A DNA stretch of 64,000 nt from Pseudomonas pharyngis (GTDB taxonomy: Bacteria > Pseudomonadota > Gammaproteobacteria > Pseudomonadales > Pseudomonadaceae). Below the pieces are notes generated by a model that saw nothing but the letters and a program-made list of their open reading frames with translations, was not told the DNA's origin and searched no databases. This document shows positions 29,467 through 36,692 of this stretch, piece by piece; position 1 is the first letter of the stretch, and each line of letters starts with the position of its first letter. Both the position numbers and the translations under genes were made by a program. The stretch lies in the NCBI RefSeq assembly GCF_021602345.1, contig NZ_BQID01000005.1:124001-188000 (forward strand), written 5' to 3'.

Positions 29467-30663
29467 ATGAGCCTGTTCTCCGCTGTCGAAATGGCACCCC
29501 GCGATCCAATCCTGGGCCTCAACGAAGCATTCAACGCCGATACCCGGACCAATAAGGTCAACCTCGGGGTGGGTGTGTACTGCAACGAAGAGGGGCGAAT
29601 TCCACTCCTGCGCGCCGTCATCGAAGCCGAAACCATTCGCGCCGCTCAGCATGCCTCCCGTGGCTACCTGCCGATCGACGGCATCGCGGCCTACGACCAG
29701 GCCGTGCAAAAGCTGCTGTTCGGCAATGATTCGCCACTGCTGGCGGCTGGCCGCGTTGTCACCACCCAGGCCGTCGGCGGGACCGGCGCACTGAAAATCG
29801 GTGCCGACTTCCTCAAGCAACTGCTGCCAAATGCCGTTGTGGCGATCAGCGACCCGAGCTGGGAAAACCACCGCGCCTTGTTCGAAACCGCCGGTTTCCC
29901 GGTGCAGAACTACCGCTACTACGACGCCGCCACCCACGACGTGAACCGTGCCGGCCTGCTCGAAGACCTCAACGCCCTGCCGAATGGCTCGATCGTCGTG
30001 CTGCACGCCTGCTGCCACAACCCGACCGGCGTCGACCTGAGCCCGGCGGACTGGAACAACGTGCTGGAAACGGTCAAGGCCAAAGGTCACGTGCCGTTCC
30101 TCGACATGGCTTACCAGGGTTTCGGTGACGGCATCGCCGAAGACGCCGCTGCCGTGCGGCTGTTTGCCGAATCCGGCCTGACCTTCTTCGTATCGAGCTC
30201 GTTCTCCAAGTCGTTCTCGCTGTACGGCGAGCGCGTCGGTGCGCTGTCGATCATCAGCGAATCGAAAGAAGAAAGCGCCCGCGTCCTGTCGCAAGTCAAA
30301 CGCGTGATCCGCACCAACTACTCCAACCCGCCGACCCACGGTGCAAGCATCGTTGCTGCGGTATTGAACAGCCCGGAACTGCGCGCCCAGTGGGAAGCCG
30401 AACTGGCTGAAATGCGCCTGCGCATTCGTGGCATGCGCGAGCAGATGGTTGCTCTGCTGGCCAAGAAAGCCCCGCAGCGTGACTTCAGCTTCGTCGGTCG
30501 TCAGCGCGGCATGTTCTCCTACTCCGGCCTGACCACCGAACAGGTTCATCGCCTGCGCAACGAGTTCGGCATCTACGCCCTGGACACCGGCCGCATCTGC
30601 GTCGCTGCGCTGAACCAGAGCAACATCGAAGCCGTGACGGACGCCATCGTTCAGGTCATCTGA
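29467..30663 (+). CDS. Aromatic/aspartate amino acid aminotransferase (class I, PLP)
   Basis: 398 residues from the ATG giving MSLFSAVEMAPRDPILGLNEAF. Fold-type I transaminase of the AspC/TyrB group. Visible are LGVGVYCNEEGRIPLLRAV, the HACCHNPTGVDLS substrate/cofactor segment, the PLP lysine in SSSFSKSFSLYGERVGALS, and the C-terminal arginine region DTGRICVAALNQSN. Aromatic transamination (tyrosine, phenylalanine) is most likely; TyrB versus AspC cannot be settled by eye. Divergent from uvrB, as in other Pseudomonas. Confidence 0.92.
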   Translation: MSLFSAVEMAPRDPILGLNEAFNADTRTNKVNLGVGVYCNEEGRIPLLRAVIEAETIRAAQHASRGYLPIDGIAAYDQAVQKLLFGNDSPLLAAGRVVTTQAVGGTGALKIGADFLKQLLPNAVVAISDPSWENHRALFETAGFPVQNYRYYDAATHDVNRAGLLEDLNALPNGSIVVLHACCHNPTGVDLSPADWNNVLETVKAKGHVPFLDMAYQGFGDGIAEDAAAVRLFAESGLTFFVSSSFSKSFSLYGERVGALSIISESKEESARVLSQVKRVIRTNYSNPPTHGASIVAAVLNSPELRAQWEAELAEMRLRIRGMREQMVALLAKKAPQRDFSFVGRQRGMFSYSGLTTEQVHRLRNEFGIYALDTGRICVAALNQSNIEAVTDAIVQVI

Positions 30664-30678
30664 TCCGGCGCCGTACTG

Positions 30679-30712
30679 AAAACGGGAGGCCTTCGCGCTT
30701 CCCGTTTTTTAT
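30679..30712 (+). terminator. Terminator of the aminotransferase gene
   Basis: Stem AACGGGAGGC / GCGCTTCCCGTT (one G-T pair) around a short CTTC-type loop, followed by TTTTTT, beginning about 18 bases past the stop codon. Confidence 0.82.
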
Positions 30713-30775
30713 TTGTCTGAAGAAAAGCCGCTACACCCTCTAGACTGCACCCAAACGATATTTCAGAGAGACGAC

Positions 30776-30976
30776 ATGAAAAACGATGACCTGCGCGCCG
30801 ACCGCGACGATCTGGATGACTTCATCCCCCGCGCCCCGGCCAAACGCGGCAACAACCTGGTGCTGCAAGTCGCGGCCGGGGTGTTTCTCGGCGGGCTGGC
30901 GCTGTGGCTGGTGCAACTGGGTGCGACGATGCTGTACGCCAAACTGATGCTCGGCACCTTCACGTTCGGCGGTTAA
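30776..30976 (+). CDS. Small single-span membrane protein
   Basis: 66 residues from the ATG giving MKNDDLRADRDDLDDFIPR, with an AGAGAG ribosome site. A charged N-terminal half is followed by one hydrophobic stretch (LVLQVAAGVFLGGLALWLVQLGATMLYAKLML, about residues 26-57). Function unknown. Its stop codon overlaps that of the convergent small gene. Confidence 0.7.
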   Translation: MKNDDLRADRDDLDDFIPRAPAKRGNNLVLQVAAGVFLGGLALWLVQLGATMLYAKLMLGTFTFGG

Positions 30977-31203
30977 GCCAGTTCCGCTGCACGCTGAGTC
31001 GCCGCATCGTCATAAACGACGTAGAGCGATTCGGCGATCTGGCTCTTGATGGCCTTGGTGCTTTCCAGGCCGAGGACAAAACCTTCGGCCTTGCCGCCTG
31101 CGCGGTTCAGTTCTTCAGCCGTACCGGCCTGAGTGATCGCGTCGAAAAGCTTTTCGGCATGTGGGCCAACGCCTTTGGGCAGGCTGATTTGCGCGGTGCT
31201 CAT
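30973..31203 (-). CDS. Conserved small hypothetical protein
   Basis: 76 residues from the ATG giving MSTAQISLPKGVGPHAEKLFDAI, soluble and predicted helical, without cysteines. I do not recognise the family. Codon use is like its neighbours, and the start has a CGAGGTG ribosome site about eight bases upstream, so it is probably a real gene. Convergent with the small membrane protein. Confidence 0.65.
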   Translation of the reverse strand: MSTAQISLPKGVGPHAEKLFDAITQAGTAEELNRAGGKAEGFVLGLESTKAIKSQIAESLYVVYDDAATQRAAELA

Positions 31204-31393
31204 GCGAACACCTCGACAGGACAATGGGTGAGGATGGGACTATTCATGGCGCGTACCTTTTCGGCGAATGGCCGGCAGCGCGTGTGACCACTTCCGGGCG
31301 GCCATGGTAGACCTCTGGTGGAGTTCTGGTAACCGCCAATCGCCGATAAACCGCCGCCCGTCCTGACCTTTCCAACAAATTTACATCTCGCGC

Positions 31394-31421
31394 TTGACTA
31401 GTCTTTTTAAATCAGTAACAT
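31394..31421 (+). promoter_or_regulatory. Promoter of tRNA-Asn
   Basis: TTGACT (31394-31399) and TAACAT (31416-31421) with a 16-base spacer, ending ten bases before the mature tRNA. Confidence 0.7.
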
Positions 31422-31431
31422 ACGCACCAAT

Positions 31432-31507
<76 letters not shown>

Positions 31508-31514
31508 AATACAG

Positions 31515-31547
31515 AGCCCCTGAATCGAAAGATTCAGGGGCTTTTTA
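31515..31547 (+). terminator. Terminator of tRNA-Asn
   Basis: Twelve-base-pair perfect stem AGCCCCTGAATC / GATTCAGGGGCT with a GAAA tetraloop, then TTTTT. Confidence 0.92.
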
Positions 31548-31576
31548 GTGGGCGCTGAAAAAAACGGCGACATAGA

Positions 31577-31614
31577 AAAAGGGCCGATCAGTTTTCCAGC
31601 TGATCGGCCCTTTT
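31577..31614 (-). terminator. Terminator of the NCS2 permease gene
   Basis: Eleven-base-pair stem GGGCCGATCAG / CTGATCGGCCC flanked by A and T runs. Read on the minus strand it ends in TTTTT. Its near symmetry could also serve the other strand. Confidence 0.88.
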
Positions 31615-31630
31615 CATTCAACCACAACGG

Positions 31631-33151
31631 TCAGACGTGCTCGCTGCTCTTGGCATGTGCCTTCGGTACGCCATGACCGTGATCCGAATCCGGATCGATC
31701 ACCGGCACTTCATTGCCGTCGCAGTCATGCAGCTTGCCGTCGCTGAAGTAGTCGCCTTCACGCAGCGCTGCCAGATCGCGATAACGCAGGGTCCGCTCTT
31801 CTGCCGCCGCAAACACCGACTGCTGATCCGAGTTACCCGCCGTGAAGTGGTTGAATGCCAGGTTCAGCAGGATCGCCATGATCGCCGACGAACTGATGCC
31901 CGAATGGAAAATGGTCGCGAACCAGCTCGGGAAGTGATCGTAGAAGTTCGGTGCGGCAATCGGGATCATGCCGAAGCCGATCGAGGTGGCGACGATGATC
32001 AGGTTGACGTTGTTGCGATAATCGACCTTGGACAGCGTGCGGATACCGCTTGCCGCCACGGTGCCGAACAGCACGATACCGGCGCCGCCGAGTACCGACG
32101 TCGGCACGGCTGCGATGACCCGGCCCATGAACGGCAGCAGACCGAGGATCACCAGGAAGATACCGCCGGTCGCCACCACATAGCGGCTCTTGATCCCGGT
32201 CACCGCCACCAGCCCGACGTTCTGGGCGAAGGCGCTTTGGGTGAACGAGCCGAAGATCGGCGCAAACATGCTCGATAGCATGTCCGCCCGCAGGCCGTTG
32301 CCCAGACGTTTGGAGTCGACCTTGGTGCCGATGATTTCACCGACCGCCAGAATGTCCGCCGAGGTTTCCACCAGAGTCACCATGACCACGATGCACATCG
32401 ACAGGATCGCAGCGAAGTGGAAGGTCGGCATGCCGAAATGGAACGGCGTCGGGAAGCCGAACATCGGGCCCTGGGTGACGCTGGAGAAGTCCGCCATCCC
32501 GAGGAACACCGCCAGCACCGTGCCGATCACCATGGCCAACAGGATCGACAGACGCGAGATGGTCGAGCTGCCGACCTTGCTCAGCAACAACACCAGCACC
32601 AGCGTGACCGCCGCCAGACCGATGTTCTGCATGCTGCCGAAATCAGGCGCATGACTGTTGCCGCCCATGGCCCAGCGTGCGGCCACCGGCATCAGCGTCA
32701 GGCCGATGGTGGTGATCACGATGCCCGTGACCAGCGGCGGGAAGAACTTGGTGATTCGCGAGAACACCGGCGTGATCAGCAAGCCGATCAGCGACGCCGC
32801 AATCACCGCGCCGAGCACCGACTGGAAGCCGCCCTCCCCGCCACTGCTGACAATCGCCACCATGGTGGCAACGCCAGAGAACGACACGCCCTGCACCAGC
32901 GGCAACTGACAGCCGAAAAACGGTAAACCCAGGGTTTGCAGCAACGTGGCCAGCCCCCCCGCAAACAATGAAGCAGCAATCAACAGACCGATGTCCGCCG
33001 GCGAAAGCCCGGCGGCCTGACCGATGATCAGTGGCACCGCGACGATACCGCCATACATGGTCAGAACGTGTTGCAGGCCGTAAGCCATATTCGCGCCGAC
33101 CCCGAGATTCTCGTCCTCGGGCCGTTGGTGTGAAACATGGGGCGTTTTCAT
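31631..33151 (-). CDS. NCS2-family purine (xanthine/uric acid) permease
   Basis: 506 residues with about 12-14 hydrophobic segments. Proton-coupled nucleobase uptake across the inner membrane. The family motif QNVGLVAVTGIKSRYV and the first-span histidine segment GLQHVLTMYGG are present, with VETSADILAVGEIIGTKVD upstream of the motif. The longer C-terminal tail and these segments fit the xanthine/urate branch rather than uracil. It stands alone; an upstream palindrome TTGTATACAA may be its operator. Confidence 0.93.
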   Translation of the reverse strand: MKTPHVSHQRPEDENLGVGANMAYGLQHVLTMYGGIVAVPLIIGQAAGLSPADIGLLIAASLFAGGLATLLQTLGLPFFGCQLPLVQGVSFSGVATMVAIVSSGGEGGFQSVLGAVIAASLIGLLITPVFSRITKFFPPLVTGIVITTIGLTLMPVAARWAMGGNSHAPDFGSMQNIGLAAVTLVLVLLLSKVGSSTISRLSILLAMVIGTVLAVFLGMADFSSVTQGPMFGFPTPFHFGMPTFHFAAILSMCIVVMVTLVETSADILAVGEIIGTKVDSKRLGNGLRADMLSSMFAPIFGSFTQSAFAQNVGLVAVTGIKSRYVVATGGIFLVILGLLPFMGRVIAAVPTSVLGGAGIVLFGTVAASGIRTLSKVDYRNNVNLIIVATSIGFGMIPIAAPNFYDHFPSWFATIFHSGISSSAIMAILLNLAFNHFTAGNSDQQSVFAAAEERTLRYRDLAALREGDYFSDGKLHDCDGNEVPVIDPDSDHGHGVPKAHAKSSEHV

Positions 33152-33398
33152 GGTGGGGGAGTTCCCTGGTTTTTGTTATGCACACACTGTATGCAAGAGT
33201 CAGGACAAATGTCCATAGACTTGTATACAACTTGTCAGTCACATAATGGTTAGCTAGCCACCCAACCTTCTATCCCGCTGCTTTCATTCCACAAATCCGG
33301 CAACACATCCCCAATCGAGTTCACGTTTTATCCGCCTAGGCTGAAGTGTTCACGGCGACCGACGGCGCGGCCGCACTCTTTTTTATACATATAAAGTA
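33152..33398. other. Intergenic region upstream of the NCS2 permease and brnA
   Basis: No intact gene. It contains the palindrome at 33221-33230 and an AT-rich stretch at 33379-33404 that probably drives the downstream antitoxin gene. The rest shows nothing I recognise. Confidence 0.5.
33220..33231. promoter_or_regulatory. Palindrome upstream of the NCS2 permease (possible operator)
   Basis: TTGTATACAA is a perfect ten-base palindrome 70 bases before the permease start, preceded by C and followed by C (near CTTGTATACAAG). GntR-type regulators bind such sites; the regulator is not in the neighbourhood. Confidence 0.45.
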
Positions 33399-33404
33399 TG
33401 CATA

Positions 33405-33509
33405 TTGAAGTCATTCAAGATTCAGTTCGACAAAAGCAAGAATGCTGCCAACGCATTCGAGCCCAGCGAGCAATGGCAACTTTGCGCAGAGGTAATCAAT
33501 GAAAAATGA
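33405..33509 (+). pseudogene. Probable remnant of a BrnT-type toxin gene
   Basis: In frame from the TTG at 33405 the sequence reads KSFKIQFDKSKNAANAFEP. The block I-x-F-D-x-x-K-x-A-A-N resembles the N-terminal signature of BrnT (F-x-Y/F-D-x-x-K-x-x-A-N). The frame closes after 34 codons at 33509, overlapping the antitoxin start. BrnT is about 90 residues, so the catalytic middle and C-terminal part are missing. Identification rests on this short block only. Confidence 0.45.
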
Positions 33510-33828
33510 ATACAATTTCAGCGACGGTAAACGCGGCGCCATTGCGCCCACCAAGGGTAAAACGCGCATCACCATCATGCTCGATGACGCGGTGATCGAA
33601 GCCGCGCGCGAGGTCGCTGAAAGCGAGGGGTTTGGCTATCAGACGGTGATCAACAACACCCTGCGCCACGCATTGCTTAATAGCCGTGGCGCAACCGAAG
33701 AACTCGAACATTCAAGCGGGCAATTCAAGCAAGGCATCACCGCCACCGACCTCAAGAGCCTTGAGAAAAAACTGTCGGCGGCCGTGAACGAGATCCGGCG
33801 GGTGCTGGAACCGGACGTCAAACCGTAG
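33499..33828 (+). CDS. BrnA-like ribbon-helix-helix antitoxin
   Basis: 109 residues. The segment GKTRITIMLDDAVIEAAREVAESEGFGYQTVINNTLRHAL (about 20-60) is the BrnA DNA-binding ribbon-helix-helix, in which beta-strand RITIML is followed by two helices. BrnA normally neutralises and co-represses the ribonuclease BrnT, encoded just upstream. Here only a fragment of brnT is visible, so this appears to be an orphan antitoxin. The C-terminal tail (residues 65-109) is longer than the usual BrnA end and may have another use. Confidence 0.75.
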   Translation: MKNEYNFSDGKRGAIAPTKGKTRITIMLDDAVIEAAREVAESEGFGYQTVINNTLRHALLNSRGATEELEHSSGQFKQGITATDLKSLEKKLSAAVNEIRRVLEPDVKP

Positions 33829-33831
33829 CGT

Positions 33832-34659
33832 TCAAACTGGCTGAATCAAGCGCGCCAGAGCCTCCCGTGCACCGGGCTGGTGCGGCAAGTTCAGGCCAAA
33901 TTCCCGTTCCAGCAATTCGATCAGTTCATCAACATCTGTCACTTCGCGCCGCTCGCTCTCGGCGCCGATGCGGTGAATGGCGAAACTGCCGTTGTTCAGC
34001 GTACGCCGCCAGCCGTCGCCGGTACGCGCCACCATCAGGCGCTGGGCGAATGGTGAGTCCGGGTGGGTCGAGACGTACCAGTTGCCGAGGGTGTAATCGA
34101 TGTCTTCCTGGCGCTGCAGGTCGAACAGGTACATCGGCCGCCATTCGCCAGCAACCTTGGCCCGCAGCATGTAGCCATCGGCCTGCACTTCGATGCGATA
34201 CGGTTCGTGCGGGGTGGATTGCTCGGCTTCGGTATCCAGCACCAGCGGCGCGGTCGGCACCATGCCGCCGAAGCCGACGTCGGTGATGTAGCGCACGTCG
34301 TCAATGTTCACCAGGCTCAAGCGGTGGGTGCGCGCCGTCCAGCTGCCTTCGGGCTGATTCATCACCACGCGCCCGCTGATGCCCCGCGCATCGAACCCCA
34401 GCTCCAGCAACAAGGCCAGAAACAGGTTGTTCAGCTCGTAGCAGTAACCGCCACGGGCGTCGTTCAGGACCTTGCGCTCAATGGAGGGCAGATCGATCAG
34501 CACAGGTTCGCCACTCAGCGTCGACAGGTTTTCGAAAGCAAAGGCGCCGGTATGGCGCAGTTGCAACAGGCGCAGGGTTTCAAGGGTCGGTGTCGGGGGC
34601 GCATCGAATCCCAGGCGTTGCAGATACTGTTTCAGATTCGTCAGGCGTGGCTCGCTCAT
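33832..34659 (-). CDS. nat: Arylamine N-acetyltransferase
   Basis: 275 residues from the ATG giving MSEPRLTNLKQYLQRLGF, the normal family length. Transfers acetyl from acetyl-CoA to arylamines and hydrazines. The Cys-His-Asp triad is visible: cysteine in ARGGYCYELNNLF near residue 70, histidine in SWTARTHRLSLV near 109, aspartate in YITDVGFGG near 124. The start lies 76 bases from the direct repeat that bounds the AT-rich island. Confidence 0.96.
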   Translation of the reverse strand: MSEPRLTNLKQYLQRLGFDAPPTPTLETLRLLQLRHTGAFAFENLSTLSGEPVLIDLPSIERKVLNDARGGYCYELNNLFLALLLELGFDARGISGRVVMNQPEGSWTARTHRLSLVNIDDVRYITDVGFGGMVPTAPLVLDTEAEQSTPHEPYRIEVQADGYMLRAKVAGEWRPMYLFDLQRQEDIDYTLGNWYVSTHPDSPFAQRLMVARTGDGWRRTLNNGSFAIHRIGAESERREVTDVDELIELLEREFGLNLPHQPGAREALARLIQPV

Positions 34660-34734
34660 GGCTGGGTCCTTTTGCATGGGGGCGCGGATCGTTCCGCCGA
34701 TGGTCGCCATGTATAAGAGACTCATCTATGGTCT

Positions 34735-34751
34735 CGACAATTGATTATTTC
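34735..34751. repeat. Left direct repeat flanking the AT-rich defence island
   Basis: CGACAATTGATTATTTC. It matches 36676-36692 (CGAGAATTGATTATTTC) at 16 of 17 positions in the same orientation. The GC content falls immediately inside it. Confidence 0.7.
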
Positions 34752-34780
34752 GATCACATTTATCAGTACCTGTTCATCCC

Positions 34781-34814
34781 GCTGCTCATCCGACTCAGGA
34801 AATGGATGAGCAGC
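34781..34814. repeat. Perfect 11-bp inverted repeat downstream of the deaminase gene
   Basis: GCTGCTCATCC and GGATGAGCAGC pair perfectly around a 12-base loop. It lies inside the island, 74 bases beyond the deaminase stop. There is no U-tract beside it, so it is not a typical terminator; a transcript-protecting or recombination hairpin is possible. Confidence 0.75.
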
Positions 34815-34887
34815 GCACTAGCAAAAGCAATAATGGCTTGCCAATGGACATAACGCCTCAGAGTTAGGCGCTTGACATATAAATCAT

Positions 34888-36546
34888 TTAGTCATCAAGC
34901 GCCAAAGCATTCAACTCGTCCTTATATGGCAACCTCGGCGAGTATAGATTATGAAACGCTCGCCCGACGGCACCAGAAAAAATTATCAACTGAGGATTAT
35001 TAGTCCCTCCCATTAATATATGATTTACTGCAATCCCAGGATACGGATCTATATAATAAATTTCCTTAATACCTAATTGATAAGCTTTCTTCGAACACAA
35101 CTCACAAGGGCTAGCAGTTGTAAAAAGCTTTCCACCCTCAACAGGTCTACCACCATACTTAGAAATCTGCAGAAATGCATTTTCTTCCGCATGCAGTGAT
35201 CTGGTATGAACCTGATTTTTTTCTTTTTTTAGACTGTTATACTCACTTTTAAAACAGTAGGAGACATTCCTCCCCGTACTTGCAATTTTTAGATACTTGG
35301 AGTTCTCACCACTAAATCTTTCAATATAAGCGACATCAGTTTTCTCATATTCAGAGTAAGCACTCTGGTCGTAACCGCTCACAAGGTCAAATCGATTACG
35401 CAAACTGCAAGGAACTTGCCCATATGGAGTATCGTTCCAGCCAACAGATTGCACTGAGAAATTTAAATCCGTTACAACAGCTCCTACTTGTCTTGAAATA
35501 CAACCCGAATTCAATTTTGCAGTATAAGCCATTTGCATACACCGTTCTAAAGGTGTAGGCGTAACTAGCCCCGGCCTCATCATTAAAGATACAAAAGTGA
35601 TCAACTGATTTGCTAGACTGGAAAAATCCGAAACAGCGTTTTCTGAATCCGGGTTATTTATATACAGCTCCGACCGTTCCAAGCAAGCCTGAATATCTTG
35701 CTTTATATAAGTAGACTGCTGATTGAGACTTCTAGAACTGTACTCCTCCCCATCAATCCTACCTACTTGCTCATCCGTATACCCTAGAAGTCTCAGTCGT
35801 CTCTTACGTTGTTCATCTTCACACGAAACCGCCATTAAATAGAAAGAAGAATAACGATCTTGGAAATATGTCGCCTCGAATGGGTTGCGAATAGCATCAA
35901 TAACGATAAAAGTTTTCCGCCCCTTACCTCGAGCCGAGCGTATCAACTTTATAATTGAATTTATTTTATCTGCGAGCGAATAAAAACTACCACTCTTACG
36001 TTCATCAGAAGCCGGACTACCAGAATTTCGAAGATTATTACCAATTTGCTGAAATAACTTTACATAACCAGAACCACCAATAACACGCTTTAGCTTTTCG
36101 TTCTGTCCAGGCAAAAATTCTGCAAAGTATCTCCTCAGGTTTTTTATATCACCCTCCACTACAGGTTCATTTTTTATTTCTTGCAAAACCTCAACAATAT
36201 CCCGTTTAACCTTCTCACTTATCCCGTCCACTCCTCCCAAAAAAACGGATGACTCTGTTATATCAAGCTCCGACAACATAAGCGTTAAAACCGAGCTTGC
36301 CTGTATGGTTACAAACGGCTCCCAATTTTTTTCAAAATTCTTAAGAATTATCTTCTGCTTTCTTTGAGGATTTGAATCAGGGTTATTACCAGAAAACAGG
36401 GAGTGCTTTATTTCCTCCTGTGGCTTCGAAAGTATTTTTGCAACTGTCGAACACCCACTTCCAGTGCGCCCTGTTAGACCGATGATTATAAAATCATCGT
36501 CGTCACCATAAATTTTTGAAATTGCATCCTTAAAAAAACTGGCCAT
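34888..36546 (-). CDS. AvcD/DCD-type antiphage deoxycytidylate (dCTP) deaminase
   Basis: 552 residues in two parts. Residues about 18-300 form a P-loop kinase-like domain: IIIGLTGRTGSGCST (residues 21-34) has the Walker A layout but Cys32 in place of the lysine, and TFIVIDAIRNPFEATYF resembles a Walker B/sensor region. Residues about 335-552 are a zinc-dependent deoxycytidylate deaminase with HAEENAF (His452, Glu454) and TASPCELC (Cys481, Cys484). This architecture is that of AvcD of Vibrio cholerae and E. coli DCD proteins, which convert dC nucleotides to dU forms during phage infection and starve the phage. GC content is far lower than the flanks, the mark of transfer. A GGAG ribosome site lies eight bases before the ATG. 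Confidence 0.88.
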   Translation of the reverse strand: MASFFKDAISKIYGDDDDFIIIGLTGRTGSGCSTVAKILSKPQEEIKHSLFSGNNPDSNPQRKQKIILKNFEKNWEPFVTIQASSVLTLMLSELDITESSVFLGGVDGISEKVKRDIVEVLQEIKNEPVVEGDIKNLRRYFAEFLPGQNEKLKRVIGGSGYVKLFQQIGNNLRNSGSPASDERKSGSFYSLADKINSIIKLIRSARGKGRKTFIVIDAIRNPFEATYFQDRYSSFYLMAVSCEDEQRKRRLRLLGYTDEQVGRIDGEEYSSRSLNQQSTYIKQDIQACLERSELYINNPDSENAVSDFSSLANQLITFVSLMMRPGLVTPTPLERCMQMAYTAKLNSGCISRQVGAVVTDLNFSVQSVGWNDTPYGQVPCSLRNRFDLVSGYDQSAYSEYEKTDVAYIERFSGENSKYLKIASTGRNVSYCFKSEYNSLKKEKNQVHTRSLHAEENAFLQISKYGGRPVEGGKLFTTASPCELCSKKAYQLGIKEIYYIDPYPGIAVNHILMGGTNNPQLIIFSGAVGRAFHNLYSPRLPYKDELNALALDD

Positions 36547-36675
36547 TCGCTTCGCTCCGTCGTCTTTTTGTAGTTCCTATATTCCAAAATTACGACATCC
36601 GAAACCAAAAAGCCACTATGCATTTTCAATCAAAAAACGCCTTGGCAATCTGATTGCAATAACTATTCTCAATCA
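36547..36675 (-). ncRNA. Candidate AvcI-like inhibitory RNA region upstream of the deaminase gene
   Basis: In known AvcID systems a structured RNA encoded just before avcD holds the enzyme inactive. Here 129 AT-rich bases lie between the right repeat and the start codon, without an ORF. On the minus strand a symmetric GCAATC-A-GATTGC hairpin and T-rich runs are visible. I cannot align it with AvcI, whose published length is greater, so this is a positional inference only. Confidence 0.25.
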
Positions 36676-36692
36676 CGAGAATTGATTATTTC
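36676..36692. repeat. Right direct repeat at the 3' end of xthA
   Basis: CGAGAATTGATTATTTC. Its last bases are the xthA stop codon and preceding lysine codon (minus strand GAAATAA). It is the partner of 34735-34751. Placement at a gene's 3' end, restoring the stop codon, is typical of an insertion site. Confidence 0.7.

Noticed and set aside
33398-33502. 34-codon ORF from ATG 33398 ending in an ATGA overlap with the antitoxin gene
   Set aside because: It shows no similarity to any family, whereas the alternative frame carries the BrnT-like block; the overlap may still help translation.
34848-34872. GCCTAAC/GGCGTTA-like boxes near the island's left end, suggestive of an integron attC site
   Set aside because: The outer boxes are only a few bases apart, no L'/L'' arms exist, and no integron integrase is near. 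A short hairpin explains it.
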